64,000 nt of DNA from Pararhizobium polonicum (GCF_001687365.1 NZ_LGLV01000006.1:1-64000), one strand, 5' to 3'. Numbered from the stretch's first letter, positions 43,576 to 53,376 are shown. Program-made: numbers and translations. Notes: generated by a model not told the origin, from the letters alone.

Positions 43576-44466
43576 ATGAGCTTCTGGCACACAATGTCCT
43601 GGAGAACTGAAGGGATTCAAGTCGCAGCTCCGGTTCAGTGGCGTCAGTTGGATGGGATGGTGACCGTTCTTTGGGAAGCCGAGAGCCAGGTTGGTGCCAG
43701 CGGCTATTATCTTGCGGACGATCCACGGATCATGTTTTTCTTCAACGATGTTTCGCCGCATGTTCGGATTTCGAACAGGAATGACGGTTTCGCGCGGAAT
43801 TCACGGTCGATGGCGCGCGCAGTGTATGTCCCTGCTGGCGTGCCGATGTGGACCAGCAGCAAGAGTGCGCATCGCTTCAGCCATCTCAACCTCCATCTGC
43901 ACAAGGACCGGGCGCTCCGGTACTTGACGCCCTCGGTCGGCAGTTCTGCGGCACAGATGGCGATACGGCGTCCGGTGGAGCTTCAGGACGTCGCGGCTAT
44001 AGAAGTGTTGGCGAAACTCTTGGCCGAAGAAATCAGAAACCCGTCGAAGCATGCCGTCTATGCCGAGAGCCTTGTCGGCAGCATTGTCACCGGCCTTCTG
44101 GATATTCCGGCAGACGGGGACGAAAAGGCTAGCGGCAGACTGACGCAGGCGCAGATGAACAAGCTGCTTGCTCATATCGAGAGGCTTGGCGATTATCGGA
44201 TGACCGTCGCCGACATGGCCGCAACGGTCGATCTGTCGGAAAGCTGGTTTGCCAGCGTGTTCAAGCACACCACGGGCAAGTCACCGTTGCAATGGCAGTT
44301 GTCCAAACGGATCGAGCAGGCAAAGCAGCTGCTTGGCGAAAGTGATCTTCCGGTTGCCAGTATCGCCGTACAACTCGGGTTTTCCGATCAGGCGCATTTG
44401 ACCAAGGTATTTCGCCAGGTGGCTGGCGAAACACCGGCCGCCTGGCGAAAGCTGCAGCAGCCCTGA
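43576..44466 (+). CDS. AraC-family regulator of siderophore uptake
   Basis: Regulator of 296 residues. The N-terminal half is a ligand-binding region; the C-terminal AraC double helix-turn-helix spans about residues 195-295 (YRMTVADMAATVDLSESWFA, SVFKHTTGKSPLQWQLSKRI, QLLGESDLPVASIAVQLGFS, DQAHLTKVFRQVAGETPAAW). It is convergent with the TonB receptor gene, with only 38 bp between stops. PchR-like AraC proteins that respond to ferric siderophores occupy this kind of position, so it probably activates the receptor and importer genes. The ligand is inferred. Confidence 0.87.
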   Translation: MSFWHTMSWRTEGIQVAAPVQWRQLDGMVTVLWEAESQVGASGYYLADDPRIMFFFNDVSPHVRISNRNDGFARNSRSMARAVYVPAGVPMWTSSKSAHRFSHLNLHLHKDRALRYLTPSVGSSAAQMAIRRPVELQDVAAIEVLAKLLAEEIRNPSKHAVYAESLVGSIVTGLLDIPADGDEKASGRLTQAQMNKLLAHIERLGDYRMTVADMAATVDLSESWFASVFKHTTGKSPLQWQLSKRIEQAKQLLGESDLPVASIAVQLGFSDQAHLTKVFRQVAGETPAAWRKLQQP

Positions 44467-44504
44467 AATTTCCCGCCAAACGCTTTCGCGGGCGGGAGAA
44501 GAGG

Positions 44505-46640
44505 TCACCAGCTCTGGCGAAGTGTCGCCAGAACAACACGACCTGGGTTGTAATAAACCCCGCCGCTATCCTGGCTGGCGATATGCTTCTCGTCGAACAC
44601 ATTCTTGACGTTGAGCTGAAAGGTCGTGTTTGCCTGGACCTTGTAGGTGAAAGCGGTATCGAACACGACAGCACTGTCCGAGGATACGGTGTTGCCGAGG
44701 TCCAGGAAATATGAGTCCGTGTAGCGCGCGCCCACCCCAAACGTCATGTCGCCGCGGGCGCCCTGTCCCTCCACTGTATAGGTGCCCCATACAGAAGCCG
44801 CGTGCTTGGGCACGCGCATGAGACGGTTGCCGTCATTGGCGCCGCCGGGCTCATCGATCCTGGAGTCGATGTAGCTATAGGCGGCAATCACACCGATATT
44901 GCTCGTTACCTCCGCCTTGGCCTCGAGTTCAAAGCCGCGATGCCTGACCTTTTCCACGGTTTGTGGCAGATAGGTGACGCTGTCGTAGACGGTGATGTCG
45001 CCCTTCGTCAGGTCATAGACCGACGCGGTAAACAGGGCAGGGAAGGCATCCGGCCGATATTTGATCCCGACCTCGTACTGCTTACCGGTCGTCGGATCCG
45101 TCCCGACACCAGGAGGGGCTGCGGATTCGGCATAGCTTGCATAGGTCGCCAGTTCCTCGGAGATCTTGTAGCTGACGCCGATCCGCTTGGTAAATTCGCT
45201 ATGATCATCCGTCTGGGCGACGTTCGAGAACAGGTCCGTCTGGCCGAGATCAAACCAGTCATTGCGCAGACCCAAGCTCACCGTCAGCTTGTCGAAGAAG
45301 GTCAGATCCTGCTGCAGATAGATCGCCTTGGTCTTCTGGTCGTTTGCCGTTCCGTAATTAGGCGCCGTCGAGATTGGCCCACCCGTATAGATCGGGTTAA
45401 ACCAGTTTATGGGCGGAGCACTGGGGTCATAAAGACCGTAATTTTGCGATTCGAAATTATTGTATTCGACACCCGCAAGCGTGCGACTTTCCACAGTGTT
45501 GAAATTCGCTTCGTAAACCAGGTTCGCATCGATAATGAACTGCTCGTTCGTCGTGTCGCTGCCGAAGAAGTATCGGTCTGCGAGGTTCGAACCATCCGTT
45601 CGCGTATTGGAGAGATAGGCGCTACCGAACGCGGTGTTCGATTTGCTGTAACGGGCATTGGAGCCGAAGCTCAGTCCGTTGCCGAAATCGTGGTCGAACA
45701 TGAGGCTGTAGACATTACGGTTCGTGGTATTGAAATAATAATCCGGTTCGCCGAAGAACTTGTCCCTGTCGAAGTCCGTGCCGAGCGGCTGGCCGCCGCT
45801 GCCTGGAACGCCATCCTTGTCGAGATGATCGAAAACGAATGTCAAGCTTGTCGCGTCGCTGGGGCGCCAGGTCAGGCCGCCCATGATGAAGTTCTCATCA
45901 TCCTGAGAATAATCATATTCGGCGTCCGACCGTTGGAATTTGCCGGTCAATCGGTAGGATAGAGTGTCGTCCTCTGTGAAATTGTCGCCGAAATCGAACC
46001 CGGCCTCCTTGTGCGCGAATGACCCGCCTGTGCCATAAACTTCGCCGAAACGCTCTCTCTTCGGCGTTTTCGTGACATAATTCACCGACCCGCCGGGTTC
46101 AGCTGCTCCAAAGCCCGCCGAACTGGCTCCCTTCAGCACCTCGATGCGCTCGAAGGCATAAGGCTCTTCCCGAACGCCGGCGAAAGTCCTGCCGATGGCC
46201 AAGCCGTCGCGATATGTGTAGGGCGTGAAGCCGCGAATATCGAAATAATCATAACGGTCGTCCGAACCATAGAAGTCAGTCACCACGCCAGCCGTATATT
46301 GCACGACCTGCTCGACACTATCGGCGGCGCGTTCCTTGATTTCCTTGGAGGTGACTACGGATACCGAAGCCGGCGCTTCCAAAATATCTGTCGGCATCTT
46401 GCCTGCGCCGGTCGTTTCCGTGGCGACGACGGACTTTGAATCATTGTCCGTATTCAAGACACCTGAACCGGAGCTGCCCTGGACAACGAGTGTCTCCAGC
46501 GTCGTGGCGGCGCCGTTGGCTTCCTCGGCAGTCGAGTAGCCCGGCATAAGTGCAACGAGTGCCGTGCATGTAAAAAGCAGCGCATTCCGGTGGCGGATCG
46601 GGGCCTGTCGTGATCGAGCGCCTGTTTTATCGATGTCCAT
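44505..46640 (-). CDS. TonB-dependent siderophore receptor
   Basis: Outer-membrane receptor of 711 residues. A signal-peptide region near residues 20-40 (HRNALLFTCTALVALMPGYS) is followed by the plug domain (GKMPTDILEAPASVSVVTSK, IKERAADSVEQVVQYTAGVV, VLKGASSAGFGAAEPGGSVN YVTK-type end) and a 22-strand barrel ending in aromatic W (RVVLATLRQSW). The plug sequence is of the ferric hydroxamate/ferrioxamine receptor group (FhuA/FoxA-like). It is divergent from the Fe-siderophore ABC importer and convergent with the AraC regulator. The specific siderophore cannot be stated from sequence alone. Confidence 0.92.
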   Translation of the reverse strand: MDIDKTGARSRQAPIRHRNALLFTCTALVALMPGYSTAEEANGAATTLETLVVQGSSGSGVLNTDNDSKSVVATETTGAGKMPTDILEAPASVSVVTSKEIKERAADSVEQVVQYTAGVVTDFYGSDDRYDYFDIRGFTPYTYRDGLAIGRTFAGVREEPYAFERIEVLKGASSAGFGAAEPGGSVNYVTKTPKRERFGEVYGTGGSFAHKEAGFDFGDNFTEDDTLSYRLTGKFQRSDAEYDYSQDDENFIMGGLTWRPSDATSLTFVFDHLDKDGVPGSGGQPLGTDFDRDKFFGEPDYYFNTTNRNVYSLMFDHDFGNGLSFGSNARYSKSNTAFGSAYLSNTRTDGSNLADRYFFGSDTTNEQFIIDANLVYEANFNTVESRTLAGVEYNNFESQNYGLYDPSAPPINWFNPIYTGGPISTAPNYGTANDQKTKAIYLQQDLTFFDKLTVSLGLRNDWFDLGQTDLFSNVAQTDDHSEFTKRIGVSYKISEELATYASYAESAAPPGVGTDPTTGKQYEVGIKYRPDAFPALFTASVYDLTKGDITVYDSVTYLPQTVEKVRHRGFELEAKAEVTSNIGVIAAYSYIDSRIDEPGGANDGNRLMRVPKHAASVWGTYTVEGQGARGDMTFGVGARYTDSYFLDLGNTVSSDSAVVFDTAFTYKVQANTTFQLNVKNVFDEKHIASQDSGGVYYNPGRVVLATLRQSW

Positions 46641-46942
46641 TTTTCATAATCCAAATTGACGTAACTGCTGGTGATCGGCGCCGCCGATACGGTTCGCGAG
46701 CGTCGATAGCCATCGCATCTGAGCTCTCACAGGCGAACCAAATCCCCCATGCTTTCCCGGCTAGATATCGTCATCCCCGCCGCTCCTATTAACTGGAGTG
46801 TATTTGTCCGGTATTGTACAATTCCCCGGTTTTGTAGGATCCCACGGAAATCTATGCCCACTTTCCACATAGTGGTGGCTTTGCCGTTGACGCCGCGCAA
46901 CTAAGCTGAGAGTTGGGGTCAACTTATATTGTTGGATGGAGT
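46641..46942. promoter_or_regulatory. Divergent siderophore promoter region with direct repeats
   Basis: A 302-bp region between receptor and importer genes. It has two direct half-sites 18 bp apart, CCGGTATTGTAC (46808-46819) and CCGGTTTTGTAG (46826-46837), a pattern expected for AraC-type activators. A related element occurs upstream of the AraC gene itself. A clear Fur, Irr or RirA box could not be picked out by eye. Confidence 0.5.
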
Positions 46943-47944
46943 ATGGCGATGAAGCTGTTTCGTTTCGCCGTGCAGGCCATGATAGCTTGTGTCTGGATTG
47001 CCACGCAGGGAACCGCATTGGCCGGGGAAGGTGCCTCGTATCCGATAAGCATAAAACATGCCTTCGGCACGACGATCATCGAGAAGAAGCCGGAACGGGT
47101 TGCGACCGTCGCCTGGGCGAACCACGAGGTTCCGCTCGCGCTCGGCATCGTTCCGGTCGGCATGGCGCGTGCCAACTTCGGAGATGACGATGGAGACGGT
47201 ATCCTGCCATGGGTGGCCGCTCGGCTAGGGGAATTGAAGGGCGACATGCCGCTGCTATTCGACGAGGGAGATGGCATCGATTTCGAGGCGGTCGCGGCGA
47301 CCCGTCCCGACGTGATCCTGGCTGCTTACTCGGGCCTGAGCCAGGCGGATTACGATACGCTGAGCCAGATCGCTCCTGTTGTCGCCTATCCGCAGGCGCC
47401 GTGGTCGACCGACTGGCGCGAGATGATCCGCCTCAACAGCGCTGGTCTCGGCATGGCTGCCGAAGGCGAGGCGCTCATTGCCGACATCGAGGCAGACATC
47501 GCCCGCACGCTTGACGGATATCCCGAGCTCAAGGGGAAGTCGGCGATGTTCATCACGCATCTCAGCGCATGGGACCTCAGCATCGTCAATTTCTATACGA
47601 CCAACGACACGCGGGTAAAATTCTTCGCTGATCTCGGTCTCACGCCGCCGAAAAGTGTCTTGCAGGCATCGGATTCTGGAAAATTCGCAGGCTCGGTAAG
47701 CGCCGAGCAGATCGATGACTTCGACGATGTCGATATTCTGGTGACCTATGGCGACGGGATGCTTTTCGACGCTCTTAAAGCCAACGCGCTAATGCTGCAT
47801 ATGCCGGCCGTAGCGCGGGAATCGATAGTGATGCTCGGCAACGATCCCGTCGGCAATGCCGCAAATCCAACGCCGCTGTCGATCAGATGGGTTTTGAAGG
47901 ACTACGTGACGCTGCTGAGCGAGGCGGCCAAGAAGTCGAAATGA
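46943..47944 (+). CDS. Fe-siderophore ABC transporter, periplasmic binding protein
   Basis: Protein of 333 residues with a Sec signal peptide (FRFAVQAMIACVWIATQGTA, cleavage after ALAGE). The fold is of the FecB/FhuD/FepB type, with conserved PERVATVAWANHEVPLALGI and RPDVILAAYSGLSQADYDTL. The ATG at 46943 has GGAG just upstream and is preferred to a TTG at 46913. It is the first gene of a four- to five-gene operon, overlapping the next gene by four bases (ATGA). Confidence 0.9.
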   Translation: MAMKLFRFAVQAMIACVWIATQGTALAGEGASYPISIKHAFGTTIIEKKPERVATVAWANHEVPLALGIVPVGMARANFGDDDGDGILPWVAARLGELKGDMPLLFDEGDGIDFEAVAATRPDVILAAYSGLSQADYDTLSQIAPVVAYPQAPWSTDWREMIRLNSAGLGMAAEGEALIADIEADIARTLDGYPELKGKSAMFITHLSAWDLSIVNFYTTNDTRVKFFADLGLTPPKSVLQASDSGKFAGSVSAEQIDDFDDVDILVTYGDGMLFDALKANALMLHMPAVARESIVMLGNDPVGNAANPTPLSIRWVLKDYVTLLSEAAKKSK

Positions 47945-48987
47945 AAGCCGCTATCCTCAAGACATTGGACCACCGCTGGTTGCCTGCTGCCCGGTCCAAC
48001 CGGGCGAGAGGCCTCTGGTTTGCCGGACTTCTCGCCGTGCTGGCGATTTTCCTGATATTGTCGGTCACGATTGGCACGCGCGACGTCGAATGGGCCGATA
48101 TTGCTGCGGTGCTCTGCGGCGTGCAGGACAATATTGGCCAGGCGGCGGTTGCGCTGCGCATTCCACGGACCTTCCTGGCGCTGCTTGCAGGCGCAGCACT
48201 CGGACTCGCCGGCGCGATCATGCAGGGTGTCACTCGAAATCCGCTTGCCGATCCCGGCATCCTGGGCGTCAACATGGGAGCCTCGCTTGCCGTCGTCATT
48301 GGCGTCGCCTGGTTTGGAATGTCGTCGGCCCATGCCTATATCTGGACAGCGATCGGCGGCGCGGGATGCGCGGCTGTCTTCGTTTACACGATAGGTTCGC
48401 TCGGAAGAGGCGGCGCGACGCCGCTCAAGCTTGCGCTTGCCGGGGCCGCGACCTCGGTCGCCTTCGCCTCCATGGTCATCGCCGTCGTGCTGCCACGCGG
48501 CGATATCGCGGGTGGCATCCACGCTTGGCAGGTAGGCGGCGTCGGCGGCGCGACTTACGAGCGCATTGTTCCCGTGCTGCCGTTTCTCGCCATCGGCTTC
48601 GCGATCAGCCTGCTTTCGGCACGAAAACTGAATTCCCTTGCTCTGGGCGATGAACTGGCCGCCGGCCTCGGCGAGCACGTCGCCGCTACGCGAGCCATCG
48701 CCTCGCTCGGGGCTATCCTTCTTTGCGGCGCAACGACGGCCGTGTGTGGACCGATCGGCTTTCTGGGGCTGGTGGTTCCGCATCTCTGCCGGAACCTGAT
48801 CGGCGTCGATCATCGTTGGTTGCTGCCGTTTTCCGCACTGGGTGGTGCGGTCCTGTTGCTCGGTGCCGACATTCTTGGTCGCATCGTCGCCCGGCCAGGC
48901 GAGATCGATGTCGGGATCGTCACCGCGCTGATCGGCGCGCCGTTTTTCATCTGGATCGTTCGGCGTCAGCGGGTGAGGGAGCTGTGA
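47941..48987 (+). CDS. FecCD-type siderophore permease 1
   Basis: Inner-membrane permease of 348 residues with about nine or ten transmembrane segments (RGLWFAGLLAVLAIFLILSV at the start). It carries FecCD landmarks RIPRTFLALLAGAALGLAGA, MQGVTRNPLADPGILGVNMG and CGPIGFLGLVVPHLCRNLIG. It starts at the ATG that overlaps the binding-protein stop. It pairs with permease 2, which follows with a GTGA overlap. Confidence 0.9.
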   Translation: MKAAILKTLDHRWLPAARSNRARGLWFAGLLAVLAIFLILSVTIGTRDVEWADIAAVLCGVQDNIGQAAVALRIPRTFLALLAGAALGLAGAIMQGVTRNPLADPGILGVNMGASLAVVIGVAWFGMSSAHAYIWTAIGGAGCAAVFVYTIGSLGRGGATPLKLALAGAATSVAFASMVIAVVLPRGDIAGGIHAWQVGGVGGATYERIVPVLPFLAIGFAISLLSARKLNSLALGDELAAGLGEHVAATRAIASLGAILLCGATTAVCGPIGFLGLVVPHLCRNLIGVDHRWLLPFSALGGAVLLLGADILGRIVARPGEIDVGIVTALIGAPFFIWIVRRQRVREL

Positions 48988-50024
48988 CTATTCTCTCGCC
49001 CACGATCAATGTCCTTATTACCAACCGCCGCCGCCGCGCGCGCAGGCACTCCATGATGCTTGCGGTGCTTCTGGCTCTCGTCGTGGCAATCTTCGGCATC
49101 ACCCTGTCTGTCGGGCAATCGTTCGCGCCCCCGATGGATGTCGTGCGCGTGCTGCTCGGCGAGGCCGTGCCTGGCACGTCCTTTACCGTCGGACAGTTGC
49201 GCTTGCCGCGCGCCGTTCTGTCGATCCTTGCCGGCATGTGCTTCGGGCTGGGCGGCGTTGCATTCCAGATCATGCTGCGCAATCCACTTGCCAGTCCCGA
49301 CATTATCGGCATCACCTCGGGCGCCGGGGCGGCGGCCGTATTCGCAATCGTCGTCTTGTCGATGACGGGACCCATGGTCTCGGTGCTTGCGGTCGTCGCT
49401 GGCCTCGGTGTCGCCGTGCTGGTCTACGGACTGTCGTTTCGCAACGGTGTCGCCGGAACGCGTCTCATCCTTGTCGGCATCGGCGTTTCGGCCATGCTTC
49501 AGAGTGTTATCGCCTATATCCTCACGGCCGCCCCCGCATGGAGCCTGCAGGAAGCGATGCGCTGGCTGACCGGCAGTGTCAACGGCGCGCAGCTTGAACA
49601 GGCGCTGCCTTTGCTCCTCGCGCTCGTGCTTTTCGGCGGAATTCTGCTCAGCCGCACCCGCGATCTTGAGGCACTGCAACTGGGTGACGACACGGCAGCC
49701 GCCCTCGGGGTCCGGGTCGCGCGAACCCGCATGCTGGTCATCGTCTCAGCCGTCGGCATGATCGCGACTGCGACGGCCGTCACCGGGCCTATTGCCTTCG
49801 TCGCCTTTCTGTCCGGACCGATTGCGGCGCGTATCGTCCGCGGCAATGGATCGCTGCTGGTGCCATCCGCGCTGGTCGGCGCCGCTCTCGTAATCGCCGG
49901 CGATTATGCGGGTCAGCTTCTCTTGCCGAGCCGCTATCCGGTCGGCGTGGTGACCGGCGCTCTTGGAGCACCATACCTGATTTATCTGATCGTCCGTGTC
50001 AGCCGGACCGGAGGCTCGCTGTGA
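48984..50024 (+). CDS. FecCD-type siderophore permease 2
   Basis: Permease of 346 residues. The GTG start at 48984 overlaps the previous stop (GTGA); the longer frame upstream is a shadow inside permease 1. Motifs: RLPRAVLSILAGMCFGLGGV, QIMLRNPLASPDIIGITSGA and TGPIAFVAFLSGPIAARIVR. Together with permease 1 it forms the heterodimeric channel for ferric siderophore. Confidence 0.9.
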   Translation: MTILSPTINVLITNRRRRARRHSMMLAVLLALVVAIFGITLSVGQSFAPPMDVVRVLLGEAVPGTSFTVGQLRLPRAVLSILAGMCFGLGGVAFQIMLRNPLASPDIIGITSGAGAAAVFAIVVLSMTGPMVSVLAVVAGLGVAVLVYGLSFRNGVAGTRLILVGIGVSAMLQSVIAYILTAAPAWSLQEAMRWLTGSVNGAQLEQALPLLLALVLFGGILLSRTRDLEALQLGDDTAAALGVRVARTRMLVIVSAVGMIATATAVTGPIAFVAFLSGPIAARIVRGNGSLLVPSALVGAALVIAGDYAGQLLLPSRYPVGVVTGALGAPYLIYLIVRVSRTGGSL

Positions 50025-50860
50025 CTGCACATTCCCTCGCCGCCAGCGGACTTTCCGCCGGATATGACGATACCGCGATCCTGCAGGAACTCGACCTGAC
50101 GATATCACCCGGGAACATCACCGTGATCGTCGGCGCCAATGCCTGTGGCAAGTCCACGCTGCTCCGCACAATGTCGCGTCTCATTTCGCCAAGACAGGGA
50201 CAAGTGCTCCTTGATGGCAAGTCGATCCATCGCACTCCCTCGCGCGAGCTTGCCCGCACATTGGGCCTGTTGCCCCAGTCACCTGTCGCGCCCGAAGGCA
50301 TCACCGTTGCCGACCTTGTCGGCCGCGGCAGGCATCCGCACCAGAGCCTGTTTTCCCGCTGGACGCGACAAGACGACGAAGCCGTCGACAGCGCTCTCGC
50401 CGCAACGAAAACGTTCGATCTTGCGGAGCGGCCTGTCGATGAGTTGTCCGGCGGTCAGCGCCAGCGTGTCTGGATTGCCATGGCACTCGCCCAGCAGACG
50501 GATATCCTGCTGCTCGACGAGCCGACGACCTTCCTGGACATCAATCACCAGATCGAGGTTCTCGATCTTCTGACAGACTTGAACCGGGCACGGGGCACGA
50601 CAGTCGTCATGGTCCTGCACGACCTCAATCTGGCAGCGCGCTACGCCGATTATCTCGTCGCCATGGCGGACGGGCGCGTGCATGTCTTCGGCACACCAGA
50701 AGACGTGCTGACCGAGGAGATGGTTCGGCGAGTCTTTGGATTGGAGAGCCGCATCATCACCGACCCCATTTCCGCCCGGCCCATCATGTTGCCGATCGGC
50801 CGCCACCGTATGGCCAGTCAAGGTGCCCCGGTGACCGGGCACCAGGAGAAACGCTCATGA
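50021..50860 (+). CDS. Siderophore ABC transporter ATP-binding protein (FecE-type)
   Basis: ATPase of 279 residues starting at a GTG that overlaps the permease 2 stop. Walker A GANACGKST, Q-loop LGLLPQSPVAP, signature LSGGQRQRVWIA, Walker B ILLLDEPTTFLD and switch His VLHDLNLAARY mark the FecE/FepC iron-siderophore subfamily. It drives uptake through the two permeases. The next gene overlaps by four bases. Confidence 0.92.
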   Translation: MTAHSLAASGLSAGYDDTAILQELDLTISPGNITVIVGANACGKSTLLRTMSRLISPRQGQVLLDGKSIHRTPSRELARTLGLLPQSPVAPEGITVADLVGRGRHPHQSLFSRWTRQDDEAVDSALAATKTFDLAERPVDELSGGQRQRVWIAMALAQQTDILLLDEPTTFLDINHQIEVLDLLTDLNRARGTTVVMVLHDLNLAARYADYLVAMADGRVHVFGTPEDVLTEEMVRRVFGLESRIITDPISARPIMLPIGRHRMASQGAPVTGHQEKRS

Positions 50861-51921
50861 ACGCCGTCCAATCCTTCAAGCTCTCGGGTATCGCCATTCC
50901 CCACAGCGCCGCAGAGATGCTTGACGAGATCTGCGAGCATTTTGTCGAGCATGCCGAGGTGGAGCGGAGCAATGATCTGGCGATTCTGCGAAGCAAGAGC
51001 GGCCTTGCGACAGTTCAGGCCGACAATGGAAAACTGCTGATCGAGCTTGAGTGTCCGACATCAGAATCGCTTCAGGCGGCACGCACGGACATCGCGGAAC
51101 ACCTGTTTTACTTTGCCGGCGACCAGCCGCTGGAGTTGAAGTGGACGGAACCGGTATCCCTGCCTATTCTGCCGAACCTGCATGAAGTAACAGTCGTCTC
51201 CGCAGAAGATGTTACTCCACGCATGCGCCGCGTCAGATTTTCCTGCGCTGATGTGACGCCTTTTGTCGGCGGTGACATGCATGTCCGCCTGCTGGTTCCT
51301 CCAAGGGGAAAAACGCCGGTCTGGCCGGGTTTTCGCGAGGATGGACGCATCGCCTGGCCGGAGGGGGACGACGAACTGCTGGTACGCGTCTACACAATCC
51401 GGATGGTCGATCTTGAGCGCAAGGAACTCTGGATCGACTTCCTGCAACACCCGACGCCTGGGATATCCACGCCCGGCGCCGATTTTGCACGCGACGCACA
51501 GACCGGAGACAAGGCTGCGCTTCTTGGGCCAGGGGGTGGCAGTCTTCCGCTGGCACCGTCCATGCTTCTGATCGGTGACGAAAGTGCCCTGCCGGCCATC
51601 GCCCGCATTGCTGCCGAAGCTCCGGCGGGCACGTATATGCGAGCAATCATAGAAGTTGAGGACCCGGCGGAAGAGCAGTCATTCCCGGCGACTGATTCGC
51701 TGGAGGTCCGTTGGCTGCACCGAAGCCATTATCCGGACCGCGCCGATCGCATTCTCCTGGCGGAAGGCCAAAATGCGATTACGTCCATTGATCAGAACAC
51801 CTTCGTGTGGGCGGCTTGCGAGAAGGAGGACATCCGTGTGATCCGATCTGCCCTCAAGGAGCGACGGCATGATCGTAAGAACATGTACGTCGCCTGGTAC
51901 TGGGAACGCAATCTCGGGTAG
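50857..51921 (+). CDS. DUF2218 domain fused to siderophore-interacting flavin reductase
   Basis: Cytoplasmic protein of 354 residues. Residues about 5-95 form a DUF2218 domain (PHSAAEMLDEICEHFVEHAE, TVQADNGKLLIELECPTSES). Residues about 110-354 are a SIP/ViuB-type FAD domain (PRMRRVRFSCADVTPFVGGD, RVYTIRMVDLERKELWIDFL, LIGDESALPAIARIAAEAPA) with the usual C-terminal FVWAACEKEDIRVIR. It would reduce the imported ferric siderophore to release iron. Fusion of the two domains in one chain links DUF2218 to iron release. It ends the operon. Confidence 0.9.
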   Translation: MNAVQSFKLSGIAIPHSAAEMLDEICEHFVEHAEVERSNDLAILRSKSGLATVQADNGKLLIELECPTSESLQAARTDIAEHLFYFAGDQPLELKWTEPVSLPILPNLHEVTVVSAEDVTPRMRRVRFSCADVTPFVGGDMHVRLLVPPRGKTPVWPGFREDGRIAWPEGDDELLVRVYTIRMVDLERKELWIDFLQHPTPGISTPGADFARDAQTGDKAALLGPGGGSLPLAPSMLLIGDESALPAIARIAAEAPAGTYMRAIIEVEDPAEEQSFPATDSLEVRWLHRSHYPDRADRILLAEGQNAITSIDQNTFVWAACEKEDIRVIRSALKERRHDRKNMYVAWYWERNLG

Positions 51922-52393
51922 GAAGCGCCAGCCAAATCGTATTCGAGCGGGTACGGTTTTCGGAGGTCGCACGATGGAAAAGTGGCTGGCAACCGTTGAG
52001 CTATTCCCGATTATACGCGACGTTGAAGATCTAGCGCTGACAACGGTGAGAAGGCCCCACAGAAAGTCCGTTACAAGCACACGGAGACTGAAGAGATCTT
52101 ACTTTCGCGGACACGGCCTTCCAATCTGATGGCTATCCGGCGCTTGCTCTGCAATAGATTTACACAGGCCAGCGTCCAGCGTGTCGACGTCATTTAGTTC
52201 ATCAGGCGGCAATTTCGAGTTTCGATCGCGTCGTCCGTCAATCCCTTGACTTCGTACCTTGACCCTGAGACTGCGCTGCTTGCGAAGGTCGTGGCACGGC
52301 CATTTTTCGTAATGGGAACACGGCGTGATTCCGCGCAGTATGCGAAAGCTCTCTGGTTCGATTCCGTTCAAGGCGCCCGTGGGCGCTGCCTAT
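51922..52393. other. 472-bp non-coding stretch
   Basis: Between the SIP gene and the LysR gene (both ending here) no supported gene was seen on either strand. Short open frames lack ribosome sites and domain-like sequence. No strong hairpin terminator was evident. Confidence 0.4.
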
Positions 52394-53296
52394 TCATCCG
52401 CTGTATGCGCTCATCTGCGACTTGATATTTTCAGCGAGCCTTGCCGCAGCAGTCTCCAGTACGCCCTTCGAGCGGACGACGAGGCGAAGGGATGGGATGG
52501 GGAAATAACGTTCTACGAGCGGCAGCCATATCAACGCTCCGCGCTTCATCTCCGCACTGATGTCGAAGGGGTTCAGGAAAGTGATGGCGCTGCCACTCAT
52601 CGCGAACTGTTTGATGACCTCGATCGAATCGGTTTCTACCGTCGGCTGCAAGGGCAGTTCGGCAGAGGCGAAGGCATGATCCATGACGCTGCGGATCGCC
52701 ATCGTGTCGGTCCCCGTCACGATCGGATACTGAATGCAGTCCGATAAGCGAAGAGCCGACTTTTGTGTGAGGGAATGGTCTGGGGAAACGACTGCTCCGA
52801 TTTCCACGTCGATTGTCTGCAGAATACGAAGGCCCGGATTGGGTAGTATGTTGTAACCCAACCCGATATCACTTTCTCCCGACATGACGCGTGCAGCGAT
52901 CGCCTCGGGCGACGGCTGGATTTCTACACGCACCAGCATGCGGCTGTGTTGGCGGATGAATTCGCAGGCCAGGGCCAGGAGTGGGCCGTAGATCAATCCG
53001 CCCATGGTAGAGAGCCGGATCGTGCCTCTTTCCATTCCCTTCAGCGCCGCGATGCGGCCCATCGTCGAGCGATAATCGCGTTCCACCGCTTGGGCGTGCG
53101 CGACCAGCACTTCGCCAGCCGCCGTCAGCCGGAGCTTGCGAGGAAGACGCTCGAACAGGGGCATCCCGACTTCTTCTTCCAGGGCCAAGATCTGCCGGTT
53201 GAGCGCGGACGAGGAAATATTGAGGTTTTCGGCGGCCTTCCGCATCGATCCGTAACGGGAGACCTGTTCGAGAAACCGCAGGGTCTTTTGGTTCAT
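52394..53296 (-). CDS. LysR-family transcriptional regulator
   Basis: Regulator of 300 residues from the ATG at 53296 (MNQKTLRFLEQVSRYGSMRK), which has AAGAGGG about eight bases upstream; a start at 53314 adds six residues. The winged helix is at residues 1-60 (AAENLNISSSALNRQILALE, EEVGMPLFERLPRKLRLTAA), followed by an effector domain (GTIRLSTMGGLIYGPLLALA). It is divergent from the NMT1-type importer operon and probably controls it. Confidence 0.88.
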   Translation of the reverse strand: MNQKTLRFLEQVSRYGSMRKAAENLNISSSALNRQILALEEEVGMPLFERLPRKLRLTAAGEVLVAHAQAVERDYRSTMGRIAALKGMERGTIRLSTMGGLIYGPLLALACEFIRQHSRMLVRVEIQPSPEAIAARVMSGESDIGLGYNILPNPGLRILQTIDVEIGAVVSPDHSLTQKSALRLSDCIQYPIVTGTDTMAIRSVMDHAFASAELPLQPTVETDSIEVIKQFAMSGSAITFLNPFDISAEMKRGALIWLPLVERYFPIPSLRLVVRSKGVLETAAARLAENIKSQMSAYSG

Positions 53297-53333
53297 CGGT
53301 TTGTCCCTCTTCATGTTCGTGGTGCAAAAAATG

Positions 53334-53376
53334 GGACATATATACGCAAAAATGACGCTGTAAAGAGGACATTTAT
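53334..53376. repeat. Direct repeat GGACAT[AT]TAT upstream of the importer operon
   Basis: GGACATATAT (53334-53343) and GGACATTTAT (53367-53376) are direct repeats 33 bp apart, about three helical turns. They lie in the gap between the divergent LysR and binding-protein genes and could be regulator half-sites. Confidence 0.4.
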
